From positions 1 through 47,114 of IMG/VR virus record IMGVR_UViG_3300027754_000153: a DNA stretch of 47,114 nucleotides. One strand, 5' to 3'. Origin of the DNA: a virus. Positions 39,468 to 46,846 of the stretch are shown one piece after another (positions within the stretch are counted from its first letter, which is position 1; every line of letters begins with the position of its first letter). The notes beneath the pieces were generated by a model. It saw only the letters and a program-made list of their open reading frames with translations. It did not search any database and was not told where the DNA came from. The position numbers and the translations under genes were made by a program.

Positions 39468-39884
39468 ATGAGCACAGCAATGGAAACTCTGAAATACTTG
39501 AGCAATTCAAGTATGTTCGGAAGAGAAAAGGCAGAAGCAAAGAAGTCAAGTTTCTACAGCGTGAGTGGAGAATCAACGACACTCATCATGGAACATGGTG
39601 ACATCTACGAGATGTTGGAAAATCCACTTACATCAGCAGTGGCAATCGCATCAGACAGTGTCATCGTCACGACTTGTGGCTGGGCTTCTCCAAACAATGT
39701 TGGTGAGCAAATGATTCCACCATCAATGCACCCTGAGCGCAGGCGAGTGTTGGTAGTTATTTGTGCCAACGCAACAGAAACAGCAAGTGCTGTTCGCTTC
39801 TCTGATGACTGGGAGAATCCAGTTTATGATGAAGGCGAAGCAGTAGGTTTTCTCAATGATGCGATCAGGTCGTTGTTCGCTTAG
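39468..39884 (+). CDS. Unknown protein, 138 aa
   Basis: ATG 39468. Sequence with strands (SVSGESTTLIMEHGDIYEML, AVAIASDSVIVTTCGWASPN, RVLVVICANATETASAVRFS) and a closing helix. No motif recognised. Monocistronic by appearance: cassette upstream, terminator downstream. Confidence 0.6.
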   Translation: MSTAMETLKYLSNSSMFGREKAEAKKSSFYSVSGESTTLIMEHGDIYEMLENPLTSAVAIASDSVIVTTCGWASPNNVGEQMIPPSMHPERRRVLVVICANATETASAVRFSDDWENPVYDEGEAVGFLNDAIRSLFA

Positions 39885-39889
39885 AAAAG

Positions 39890-39901
39890 TCTGTAATGTC
39901 C
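39890..39901 (+). promoter_or_regulatory. TCTGTAATGTCC box directly followed by a terminator
   Basis: The 12-base box lies 6 bases after the stop of the preceding gene, but no GCAAAGCCATTCC box follows; instead a terminator starts 25 bases later. If the box is a -10 element it would make only a short RNA. Confidence 0.45.
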
Positions 39902-39925
39902 TGAGTTCATCAAAAGACAAGCATG

Positions 39926-39960
39926 AGATCCCCAGTCCAAGTGGCTGGGGATCTTGTGTT
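39926..39960 (+). terminator. Rho-independent terminator
   Basis: AGATCCCCAG (39926-39935) pairs with CTGGGGATCT (39945-39954), followed by TGTGTT. Another small dyad, CTCAAA (39967-39972) / TTTGAG (39982-39987), lies just downstream in the gap before the DUF932 gene. Confidence 0.75.
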
Positions 39961-40073
39961 ATATGGCTCAAATCTTTATTGTTTGAGTAAGTTGCAATAA
40001 CAGCGTGGGCATGGTTATGATGTTCTTCTACAACCAAAAGACCTACGGGTCGGAAAGAATAAAGGTAACAATC

Positions 40074-41132
40074 ATGAGTGCAGAGACCAGCAAGTGGCTC
40101 AACACAATGACCTTAATCGGCAATGTGTTGAAGCGTGGCAAGGCATGGCATTGGCGAGCAGAAGATCAGGGCGATGAGCCAAACTCTTACGATGGATTCA
40201 TTCCAGTGGAAGATGTTCGGCGCAGACTGTTCAACTTTGAGGCAGTGTCTCGTCCAGTGTTCCAGCAGACCGAAGAGGGCTACTACCGTCAGATTGAAAA
40301 CACACAAGCAATCGTTCACGGAAAAGATGGCAATGTGTTCGGCGTGGTGTCGGATCGTTATCAGATCCACCAGTACGGCGAAGTGTTGTTGGACAACTTG
40401 AATCAAATCATTGACTCATCAGAACTCGGAATTGACTCAGCAGGACTTCTCACAAAGTCGGCTCGTGGTTGGGTTCAGATCTCAGTTCCTGATTCAGTGA
40501 CATCATCAGCAGGGTTTGAGTTTCGCCCAACACTTCTCGCAACAACATCGCATGATGGAAAGAATCAAACCATCATCAAGCGTGTGATGCAGGCAGTGGT
40601 TTGCGACAACACACTTGCAATGGCACTTGGCGAGCAAGGTCAGCAGATCAAGTTCCGTCACAGTGGAAACTCAATGGGAGATCTCACATCGGTTCGCAAT
40701 GCTTTGGACATCGTGTTCAAGACATCGGACGATATGTTGCTCGCACTTGAGAAGTTGAGTGCATGGGCAGTCACTGACAACCAGTTCACAGCATTGGTGG
40801 AAGATCTCTTCCCAATCAACTTGGCAGAAATCATCACGACTGATGAGGCTGGCAAGATGATCACAGTGAAGACATCAACACCTGACACTCGCTCTGCTGG
40901 CAAGCAGAATCCGAAGCGTGACTTGCTGGAGAACTTGTGGCGTGATGATGCACGAGTGACCCCTTGGAAGAACACAGCACTTGGTGTTGTCCAAGCCACA
41001 ACCACCTTCCACCAACACTTCAGTGGTGGCGATAAGAATCGCTACAACAGGAACTACTCAAGGCTCTTGAGCAATCAGCAAGCCGATTACGACAAGATGG
41101 TGTTGGAAAGGCTCACCGAAGTTTGCGCCTGA
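40074..41132 (+). CDS. DUF932 phage/plasmid-like protein
   Basis: 352 residues from ATG 40074 (AAAGGTAACAATC). Upstream in-frame codons back to 40005 lack a ribosome site. IVHGKDGNVFGVVSDRYQIH, GLLTKSARGWVQISVPDSV, RPTLLATTSHDGKNQTIIKR and VMQAVVCDNTLAMAL are the DUF932 core found in phage and plasmid proteins. Biochemical function is unestablished; often near DNA-processing genes. A terminator with a GAAA loop follows. Confidence 0.85.
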   Translation: MSAETSKWLNTMTLIGNVLKRGKAWHWRAEDQGDEPNSYDGFIPVEDVRRRLFNFEAVSRPVFQQTEEGYYRQIENTQAIVHGKDGNVFGVVSDRYQIHQYGEVLLDNLNQIIDSSELGIDSAGLLTKSARGWVQISVPDSVTSSAGFEFRPTLLATTSHDGKNQTIIKRVMQAVVCDNTLAMALGEQGQQIKFRHSGNSMGDLTSVRNALDIVFKTSDDMLLALEKLSAWAVTDNQFTALVEDLFPINLAEIITTDEAGKMITVKTSTPDTRSAGKQNPKRDLLENLWRDDARVTPWKNTALGVVQATTTFHQHFSGGDKNRYNRNYSRLLSNQQADYDKMVLERLTEVCA

Positions 41133-41158
41133 TTCCCCCATCAGAAGCAAGTAGAAGA

Positions 41159-41186
41159 GCCTCAGCCGAAAGGCTGGGGCTTTTCT
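41159..41186 (+). terminator. Rho-independent terminator with GAAA tetraloop
   Basis: GCCTCAGCC (41159-41167), loop GAAA, GGCTGGGGC (41172-41180), then TTTTCT. One G-U pair in a 9-bp stem. Immediately followed by the next cassette. Confidence 0.88.
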
Positions 41187-41198
41187 GTATCTCAAATG

Positions 41199-41229
41199 TT
41201 TGTAATGTCCTTGCAAAGCCATTCCGAAG
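41199..41229 (+). promoter_or_regulatory. Gene-start cassette copy
   Basis: TTTGTAATGTCC (41199-41210) and GCAAAGCCATTCCGAAG (41213-41229), then GTAAACCAACCGAAAGGAAC before ATG 41270. One of the clearest copies; it is only 13 bases downstream of a terminator, as a promoter should be. Confidence 0.65.
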
Positions 41230-41269
41230 TGATAACTTTGAGTTTGTAAACCAACCGAAAGGAACTGAA

Positions 41270-41884
41270 ATGAAAATCAAAATGTGTCCTCTTTGCTCCG
41301 AGCCAATTCCAAATCGGCTTCATGCTGGAGAATATTGTGGAGCACTTTCACGCCGAGACAATAAGACCGAGATCTGCTCCGAGTGTGGAGTGATGGAAGC
41401 GATGGAAGATCTTAACAACACACCACAGCGATACACATGGACAGAAACATCACAATTCACTGACGAACTTGTCAAAGGTGTTCTGCTCTCCGAGTTCGCT
41501 GGTGAAGGTGGCTGGAAGAATGTCGGCATTGACAACGATTACTCAGCGATCTGTCATCCGATTGGTTTCACAGAATGTTTCATGGAAGTGGAACAGTACG
41601 ACATGAGTCTTTCAACAGTTGATCGTGTTGCCAAAGATGGAATCTTCACACGCTTGTCACGCCGTGACATTGTGAATGGAGTGAAGTGGACAGCGATTGC
41701 AGATGGACAGGTTCGCTTGGCATGGCGTGATGGTGTGCGATTTGGTCAGTTTTTCTTCACTGCTGAAATGGGAAGTGCAATCATGGAGATGGCAGTCAAA
41801 ATCGCAACCGAAGATGGTGATGATGGTGACACTCGTGGTGCTGAATTGAGTGCCTTGCACCAGTCAGAGGATGCTCACAGTTAG
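41270..41884 (+). CDS. Phage protein with N-terminal zinc ribbon
   Basis: 204 residues from ATG 41270. KMCPLCSEPIPNRLHAGEYC, GALSRRDNKTEICSECGVME is a recurrent phage ribbon (CPLC ... GALSRxDNKTEICxxCG). The rest is alpha/beta without a known motif and ends acidic. Upstream sequence is the regulatory leader, so longer starts are rejected. The role of this ribbon family is not established. Confidence 0.75.
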   Translation: MKIKMCPLCSEPIPNRLHAGEYCGALSRRDNKTEICSECGVMEAMEDLNNTPQRYTWTETSQFTDELVKGVLLSEFAGEGGWKNVGIDNDYSAICHPIGFTECFMEVEQYDMSLSTVDRVAKDGIFTRLSRRDIVNGVKWTAIADGQVRLAWRDGVRFGQFFFTAEMGSAIMEMAVKIATEDGDDGDTRGAELSALHQSEDAHS

Positions 41885-41890
41885 TAAAAG

Positions 41891-41900
41891 TCTGTAATGG
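41891..41900 (+). promoter_or_regulatory. TCTGTAATGG box followed by a terminator
   Basis: AAAAG-TCTGTAATGG lies 6 bases after the preceding stop. As at 39890, a terminator follows within a few bases and the CCATTCC box is missing. Confidence 0.4.
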
Positions 41901-41908
41901 TCTCAATG

Positions 41909-41951
41909 ATCCCTCAGCCCCATGATCGGGGGTTGGGGGATTATTGTTATT
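41909..41951 (+). terminator. Rho-independent terminator
   Basis: ATCCCTCAGCCCC (41909-41921) pairs, with two G-U pairs, to GGGGGTTGGGGGAT (41928-41941), followed by TATTGTTATTT. Ends the 41270 gene. Confidence 0.75.
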
Positions 41952-42032
41952 TACGCCCCAAATTGAGTAGTTGTATTTCCATTGTCATCGGACATACACT
42001 TGAGCCATCAACCAAACCAAAGGACGGTAGTC

Positions 42033-42875
42033 ATGTCAGAAAATCCAATGTCAGAAAAGCAGTTGAACTTTGCAGTGAATCTTGTAATTGAGCGAGCAGG
42101 TTTGTTGGGCATTGATCCAACACCGACATCGGCAAGCGAGTTCATCTTTGCGAAGCAAGCCAACTACTCATCGGCTGATGCATCACAGTTGATCAATATG
42201 TTGCTTGCAGTCAAAGTCACCAAGCAAGCCGATCCGAAAACTGAATCGGCTCTCAACACTGCTGGCATCGTAAATCCATTGCGAGTGATTCCAAATCGTT
42301 TCGCAAAGCCATGTCAAGTTTGTGGACACGATGTCGCTTCAGCAACTGGCTTGGCTTGCCAACTCAGCAACTCAAAGTGGGTCACAATTCATCAAGATGG
42401 AATGTGCAGTGATGAAGTCAAAGATGGATCACAACTGCACCGACACATGGAAGCGTTCGTGAATGATGCTGTTGCTGAGTGGTCAGTGATTGATGAGAGC
42501 AGTGAGTATTACTTCGCACTCGCATCACATACTGGCAACAATGATCTTGACTTCTACGGTCTCGTCAAATCACATCGTAAGGGTGGGGCAGTGTGGGTAC
42601 TCAAGCGAGTAGTTGGTGGTTCATTGAGCGACAGTGACCTCACTGGCAACTCACCTGTCATGTCACTCACTGAAGCCAAGCGTGTGATCACCACTGTGGG
42701 CGATTTCAATCACGATGACTGGAAGTCTGCACAGATGCTCTTTGCCAGCAGTCTCGGCAGGTGCTTCTGCTGTGGCAGGACATTGACCGATGACCACAGC
42801 CGTGAGGTGGGCATGGGGAGCGTCTGTGAAGCCAAATATGGTGGTGGCAGTCAGGAATCGCTGGATCTTTACTAA
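42033..42875 (+). CDS. Zinc-binding protein with C-terminal DUF6011-like motif
   Basis: 280 residues from ATG 42033 (CCAAACCAAAGGACGG leader). An N-terminal helical part (SEKQLNFAVNLVIERAGLLG) is followed by CQVCGHDVASATGLAC and further Cys, a middle alpha/beta domain (YYFALASHTGNNDLDFYGLV, GAVWVLKRVVGG), and the C-terminal LGRCFCCGRTLTDDHSREVG plus MGSVC. The last is the DUF6011-type zinc motif (G-R-C-x2-C-G-R-x-L ... G-x-G-x-x-C) found in many phage proteins. Nucleic-acid binding is likely but unproven. Confidence 0.78.
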   Translation: MSENPMSEKQLNFAVNLVIERAGLLGIDPTPTSASEFIFAKQANYSSADASQLINMLLAVKVTKQADPKTESALNTAGIVNPLRVIPNRFAKPCQVCGHDVASATGLACQLSNSKWVTIHQDGMCSDEVKDGSQLHRHMEAFVNDAVAEWSVIDESSEYYFALASHTGNNDLDFYGLVKSHRKGGAVWVLKRVVGGSLSDSDLTGNSPVMSLTEAKRVITTVGDFNHDDWKSAQMLFASSLGRCFCCGRTLTDDHSREVGMGSVCEAKYGGGSQESLDLY

Positions 42876-42895
42876 GCCCAACCAGCCCCATCCAC

Positions 42896-42941
42896 GAGCC
42901 ACTGGTGCATCCCCCCCGATGCGCTGGTGGCTCTTTTATTT
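42896..42941 (+). terminator. Rho-independent terminator
   Basis: GAGCCACTGGTGCAT (42896-42910) pairs with ATGCGCTGGTGGCTC (42919-42933) around a C-rich loop, followed by TTTTATTT. Some G-U pairs and mismatches occur within the arms. Confidence 0.8.
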
Positions 42942-42954
42942 GCCCAAATAAAAG

Positions 42955-42984
42955 TCTGTAATGTCTCGGCAAAGCCATTCCAAA
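42955..42984 (+). promoter_or_regulatory. Gene-start cassette copy
   Basis: CAAATAAAAG-TCTGTAATGTC (box at 42955-42965), GCAAAGCCATTCCAAA (42969-42984), then CAACCAACCGAAGGGAAC before ATG 43031. 13 bases downstream of a terminator; best match to the consensus of all three boxes. Confidence 0.65.
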
Positions 42985-43030
42985 CCGATACCATTGACCC
43001 ATGCAATTCAACCAACCGAAGGGAACAGAT

Positions 43031-44506
43031 ATGAAACAGTCAGCACTCGCCAACCTCACGCAATTTATGAGCAACGCACCGATTGAAAAAACTACGTTGT
43101 CAATGCCACAAATGGCACAACCATTGTTGGCACATCAAATCACTGGAGCAGAGTTCGCATTGAAGGAACGCACAGTGTTGATTGCCGATGAGCAAGGTGT
43201 CGGTAAGACAGCCACTGCGATTGCAATCGCAACAGCATCAGTGATCGCTGGCATGACTCCAGTGCTCGTGATCGTGCCAGCCACAATGCGATTGACATGG
43301 AAGCGTGAGTTCGCAAAGTTTGCACCATCAGTGAGCACTACAACCATTCTCGGCACGAACCCAACCAAGTTGAAGATCACTGCATTGCCTGAAGCAGATG
43401 TGTTGATCATTGGCGAAGCATCAGTGCATGGATGGAAAGAATTGTTGAAGAACAATATTGCTGGAATCATCATTGATGAATGTCATCACATGAAAGGTGG
43501 CAAGCGAGCAAAGCGTTCGCAAGCCACGATTGAAATCGCACAGACTGTTCCGTCATCAGGTGTGCGTGTTGCCATGAGTGGTACACCGTTGATTGCTCGT
43601 CCGATGGAATTGTTGCCAGTGATCCAAATGCTGGATCGTGGAGCAACATTCACTGGTGGCATCAATGGCTTCATCAATCGTTACGCACCGAAGATTGATC
43701 CCTACGGCACTCGTGGTGCATCACACTTGAAAGAACTGCATGAACTGCTTGCTGGATCATTCATGATTCGCAGAACTCGTGATGAGGTGCTCACGCTTCC
43801 GAACAGTGGTCGTACACAAGTGTTGATTGAGATGGATGCGAAGCGTGAAGCGAACTACCTCGCTTGCGAAGAGAATCTCATTCAGTGGATTCGCAATACC
43901 AAAGGCGAGGCTCGTGCTCAGAAGGCGATGCTCGCTGAAGCACTTGTATACATCACTGAACTTCGCCACATCTGTGCAATGGGATCTGTGAAAGCAGTGA
44001 CTGCATATGTGCAGGACTTGCTGGACGATGGTGAGCAGGTATTCATGAGCACCAACTTCACTGATGAAGCCGATGCTTACTTCAATCATTTCTCTGAGTC
44101 TGTTCACACTGTCAAGATCGTTGGTGGAATGAATGACAAGGCGAAGCAGGCGAGCGTGGATGCATTTCAGAGTGGTGAGGCACGAGTGTTGATTGGCAAT
44201 GTTGCCAGTGCAGGTGTCGGTATCACATTGCACTCAGCACGACATCATGTGTCGTGTTCATTGCCTTGGGATTCTGCATCACTGCTTCAAGTTGAAGATC
44301 GCATCAATCGCTTTGGACAGGTGCGTGAAACAATTTCGCACATCATGATCGCAGGCATTGATGGCATGACAACGATGGATGAGAAGATGCTCGCCCTCAT
44401 TGAAGCGAAGCACAAGATCATGCTCGGCGTTCTTGAAGGAACTGCTGATGACTTGATCAGTGAGAGCAATGAGTCAATGGTGCAGGCGATCTTGAACAGT
44501 TACTAA
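43031..44506 (+). CDS. SNF2-type DNA helicase/translocase, second copy
   Basis: 491 residues from ATG 43031 (GAAGGGAAC). Motif I EQGVGKT (about 54-60), Ia LVIVPATMRLTWKREF, motif II IIIDECHH (about 147-152), motif III VAMSGTPLIARP; the C-terminal lobe shows VGGMNDKAKQASVDAFQSGE, ARVLIGNVASAGVGITLHSA and EDRINRFGQ, as in SMARCAL1/SNF2 proteins. Different family branch from the 10778 protein. It is alone on its transcript, at the end of the + strand block. Possible role in fork remodelling or defence against host systems; not provable here. Confidence 0.88.
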   Translation: MKQSALANLTQFMSNAPIEKTTLSMPQMAQPLLAHQITGAEFALKERTVLIADEQGVGKTATAIAIATASVIAGMTPVLVIVPATMRLTWKREFAKFAPSVSTTTILGTNPTKLKITALPEADVLIIGEASVHGWKELLKNNIAGIIIDECHHMKGGKRAKRSQATIEIAQTVPSSGVRVAMSGTPLIARPMELLPVIQMLDRGATFTGGINGFINRYAPKIDPYGTRGASHLKELHELLAGSFMIRRTRDEVLTLPNSGRTQVLIEMDAKREANYLACEENLIQWIRNTKGEARAQKAMLAEALVYITELRHICAMGSVKAVTAYVQDLLDDGEQVFMSTNFTDEADAYFNHFSESVHTVKIVGGMNDKAKQASVDAFQSGEARVLIGNVASAGVGITLHSARHHVSCSLPWDSASLLQVEDRINRFGQVRETISHIMIAGIDGMTTMDEKMLALIEAKHKIMLGVLEGTADDLISESNESMVQAILNSY

Positions 44507-44526
44507 ATCATCCAGCACTGCGAAGC

Positions 44527-44565
44527 AAAGATCCTCACGGCGAGATGTCGTGAGGATCTTTTTTT
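44527..44565 (+). terminator. Rho-independent terminator
   Basis: AAAGATCCTCACG (44527-44539) pairs with CGTGAGGATCTTT (44549-44561), followed by further T. A 13-bp perfect stem ending the + strand block. Confidence 0.9.
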
Positions 44566-44584
44566 ATTCGCCCACACTCAAATG

Positions 44585-44595
44585 TTTGTAATGTC
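44585..44595 (+). promoter_or_regulatory. TTTGTAATGTC box without a downstream gene
   Basis: The box (44585-44595) lies 20 bases after the last + strand terminator; a CCATTCCGAAG box is about 110 bases on. No gene follows, so if active it would transcribe the non-coding block. Confidence 0.45.
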
Positions 44596-45131
44596 ATCCG
44601 ATCATCGTGAATAACGCATCACTGGATCATCGGAGAGCGATCAGAATGAATGACTTGGTATGAACATGACCTGCGATTGAGAACGGACAGGCTCGATCAA
44701 AACCATTCCGAAGTGAATGGATGAGTACGTTATTTATTTCGCCCAGCGAATCACTTCATCACTGCATTGCATAGAGATACATGGAGTGAATGTCATCGGA
44801 GATCATGGAGTGATGATGAGTGAATGACACCGAGATGTGAACACTCGTGGCAACGCTGTACCACTGATGACTCACTGCGATGTGACAGTGAATACCAATG
44901 ATCGGAGAGCGAGTGGTGGTGCAAATGCTCCCCACGCTCCCCGATGTCTATTCATGCCATTCCAGTAGACCCATTTGTAGGCTGGCATTGGGTTTGCTGG
45001 GGATGAGTGCTGCTTTACCCTCTACGATGCCCTGATTGCCCCTTCTCAGGCGTTCTAAGGTGGGTCTATAAGAGAACAATATGCGAATGAGGAATGGGCG
45101 ATATAGACGCTCTCAGAGCCTTACAATGCGT

Positions 45132-45298
45132 GGTTGAGGGTTCGCTCCATGCTGGGCAAGGGAATCGCCCAAAGTCTCAACATACCCTGCATACTATAGA
45201 GTCTACATAGAGGGTTGAGGGTTGTCAGTGGGCAAAGTCTAACCATAAACCTATGGTAGAGGGTTAGACCCCCCACCCTTAAGTGAGACTTGAGGGTT
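45132..45298. repeat. Direct repeats TTGAGGGTT
   Basis: GGTTGAGGGTT at 45132-45142 and 45213-45223, TTGAGGGTT at 45290-45298, and the related GAGGGTTAG at 45259-45267. Spacing is about 75-81 bases between the three full copies. Confidence 0.7.
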
Positions 45299-45309
45299 GG
45301 CTTGGGGGG
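45237..45309. other. Two adjacent hairpins, candidate bidirectional terminator or structured site
   Basis: Hairpin 1: GTCTAACC (45237-45244) with GGTTAGAC (45262-45269), containing the inner dyad ACCATA-AACC-TATGGT. Hairpin 2: CCCTTAAGT (45276-45284) with ACTTGAGGG (45288-45296, one G-U pair), flanked by CCCCCC (45269-45274) and GGGGGG (45304-45309). No U-runs, so intrinsic termination is uncertain; could be an RNA or protein-binding site between convergent operons. Confidence 0.55.
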
Positions 45310-45393
45310 AGCGCCTACAACCCAAGGAATGCAAAATGACCAGATAGACCCATTCCAAAAAATTGCACACACACAAATCCGCCCTATATAGGC

Positions 45394-45807
45394 TTAAACG
45401 GTTCCTTCTCTGTTTTCAAACTCGTTTATTTGATTCCCCTTATGGAAATGCATGACTTTATCCAGGTTTACCCTTGATTGCCACCGTAAAGTACGTTCTT
45501 GCTCAGGATGGCTATGGTCAAAGATGCCCACACCACTTTCATAGTCTCCACCGCCTCTTTGTTTCCATTCCTCAGTATTTGGTTGAATGATCTCAGAAGG
45601 ATGCACAGTTGTTTGAAATACTGTCCCATGCCCCTTACTAGGGTCGTATGCGCCCTTAAATGACAACGGGGTAGCAAAGTCCTTTGCCACTCCCAGATCC
45701 GTAGTCCAATGCTCCCCTAAACGGCTGTAGTTAACATCATCTGGATGTTCAGTCACACCTCTGTAGAGGGTTACAAACTGCCTACTGAGGTTCTCGTGAG
45801 CAGCCAT
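45394..45807 (-). CDS. ADP-ribosyltransferase-like protein with MAAHENLS tag
   Basis: 137 residues, start (complement) at 45807. After M-A-A-H-E-N-L-S comes FVTLYRG (Arg at about 16), LGEHWTTDLGVAKDFA (the S-T-S-like strand about 31-45), GTVFQTTVHPSEII, and PEQERTLR with E102-x-E104. This R ... H-W-T-T ... E-x-E order matches the R-S-E class of ADP-ribosyltransferases, which modify arginine or other side chains with NAD+. The first Met overlaps the upstream gene's TAA (TAATG). Enzyme activity needs testing; target unknown, possibly host RNA polymerase or ribosome as for T4 enzymes. Confidence 0.7.
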   Translation of the reverse strand: MAAHENLSRQFVTLYRGVTEHPDDVNYSRLGEHWTTDLGVAKDFATPLSFKGAYDPSKGHGTVFQTTVHPSEIIQPNTEEWKQRGGGDYESGVGIFDHSHPEQERTLRWQSRVNLDKVMHFHKGNQINEFENREGTV

Positions 45808-46181
45808 TAGGTTTCGTCAATCTTTTCACCTAGGTGGAATGGGATGGATGCTTCTGCCCACGCTGCTCTACCTGGACCACGATAACTGCTTCCTTTAGAC
45901 TTAAACACTCCCTGCATGTGTGGGAACCGTACATGTACAGCATTATCGTATTTATACGAGTCAGATGGTCCATATGCAGGACTAACATTTATAGTGCTTC
46001 TAAAATGACCCAAACGCTCGGCGGTTGCATATTCGTCTTTGTGCATCCAACGGTAGTAATGTGGGGTAGGTTCACCTGTATCTGGGTATGGCTGAGAAGA
46101 ACCAATCATTTCTGGGCGATTTGCTCGGTCTGCAAATTGTTCTGCAAACTGTTCTGCGGATACTTTTTCATGTGCTGGCAT
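45807..46181 (-). CDS. Unknown protein with MPAHEKVS tag, possible second ART-like fold
   Basis: 124 residues (complement). It begins MPAHEKVSAEQFAEQFADRA, close to the tag of the neighbouring genes. HYYRWMHKDEYATAERLGHF, then R-S-x-x-N-V-S-P-A-Y-G, and AAWAEASIPFHLGEKIDE read like a reduced ART/Tpt1-type fold (Y-R-W-M start, G-x-F-x-S strand), but the E-x-E motif is not visible. Co-translated with the ART-like gene. Function unproven. Confidence 0.5.
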   Translation of the reverse strand: MPAHEKVSAEQFAEQFADRANRPEMIGSSQPYPDTGEPTPHYYRWMHKDEYATAERLGHFRSTINVSPAYGPSDSYKYDNAVHVRFPHMQGVFKSKGSSYRGPGRAAWAEASIPFHLGEKIDET

Positions 46182-46477
46182 TATGGAGTTACCCTTCGGT
46201 ATTTAACGAACTGGTCAGGGTTCATATGGTGTAGTGCTGCTAAACGATGGTGACCATCTAAAACAGAGGGCGAACCAAACCCCTTATAGCCAATAGTGAT
46301 TGGTTTTTGTTGACCACGCTCTTCTAGGTCTTGATACAAGGTCTTGTCTTTGGACACTTTAGTAGTTTTAGCAGACTCTAGTTTCCCTGCCCAAAAAATT
46401 TCGGGAGTGTCATTCCTCAACATATCCCCAGGTTGGTAGTTATCCATGATTTGTTGTGCAGTAAGTCGCTTACCCAT
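46181..46477 (-). CDS. ParB/sulfiredoxin-fold protein
   Basis: 98 residues (complement). The N-terminus MGKRLTAQQIMDNYQPGDML lacks the HE-x-x-S tag. VLDGHHRLAALHHMNPDQF carries the G-H-H-R loop of ParB-like N-terminal domains, preceded by a regulator-like strand (KPITIGYKGFGSPS). Such small proteins may bind nucleotide or have nuclease/kinase-type activity; DNA segregation is unlikely without a helix-turn-helix. It overlaps the next gene (TAATG). Confidence 0.65.
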   Translation of the reverse strand: MGKRLTAQQIMDNYQPGDMLRNDTPEIFWAGKLESAKTTKVSKDKTLYQDLEERGQQKPITIGYKGFGSPSVLDGHHRLAALHHMNPDQFVKYRRVTP

Positions 46478-46480
46478 TAC

Positions 46481-46846
46481 TCAAGAATACCTTACTGGTA
46501 CTTCCATATTAGGGTCAATGTCATTGGCTGCGACTACACGATGATTACCATCCCAAATTTGAGTGTTTGGGCTAAGTCCATCTTTTCTAGGTAATCTTAG
46601 GTGTACAGCGGTAGATACACCATTCTTTTTGATATCGTCATAAAGGGATTCTTTTTGCTTTGGTTTAGCATCCCAACCTGCATACTCTTTAGATTCTTGT
46701 AATTTACGCCTACGCACATTAGGGGACTGTGACAAAGGCATATAATCACCACTAAAATTCTCAACATCCCCTGCTGTGTAGTTCATGAGTTCCTTTGCAG
46801 GGATGAACATGGACAATTGCCCGCTTAAGTTCTCGTGTGCAGCCAT
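46481..46846 (-). CDS. ParB-fold protein with MAAHENLS tag
   Basis: 121 residues (complement). It begins MAAHENLSGQLSMFIPAKEL, identical in eight residues to the ART-like protein's start. QIWDGNHRVVAANDIDPNME shows the G-N-H-R loop of ParB-like proteins, preceded by SLYDDIKKNGVSTAVHLRLP. It is a diverged relative of the 46181 product. No C-terminal DNA-binding domain. Confidence 0.65.
   Translation of the reverse strand: MAAHENLSGQLSMFIPAKELMNYTAGDVENFSGDYMPLSQSPNVRRRKLQESKEYAGWDAKPKQKESLYDDIKKNGVSTAVHLRLPRKDGLSPNTQIWDGNHRVVAANDIDPNMEVPVRYS

Larger units (their letters stand above)
44507..45393. other. Non-coding, repeat- and hairpin-rich block between convergent genes
   Basis: No convincing gene in 887 bases; the longest open frames are shadows with poor composition. 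It contains a terminator, one TGTAATGTC box, an isolated CCATTCCGAAG box (44703-44713), three ATCGGAGA repeats (44629, 44795, 44901), many GTGAATG words, and from 45130 repeated TTGAGGGTT with two adjacent large hairpins. CCCTATATAGG near 45385 could serve the - strand operon end. No tRNA recognised. Confidence 0.7.

Noticed and set aside
41123-41269. Upstream extension of the 41270 gene
   Set aside because: The extension runs through a terminator, a cassette and a leader; the ATG at 41270 has the ribosome site.
45121-45372. Minus-strand open frame of 83 codons in the non-coding block
   Set aside because: Composition is Pro/Leu/Cys/Trp-rich, there is no ribosome site, and the frame coincides with the repeats and hairpins; it looks like a chance frame.
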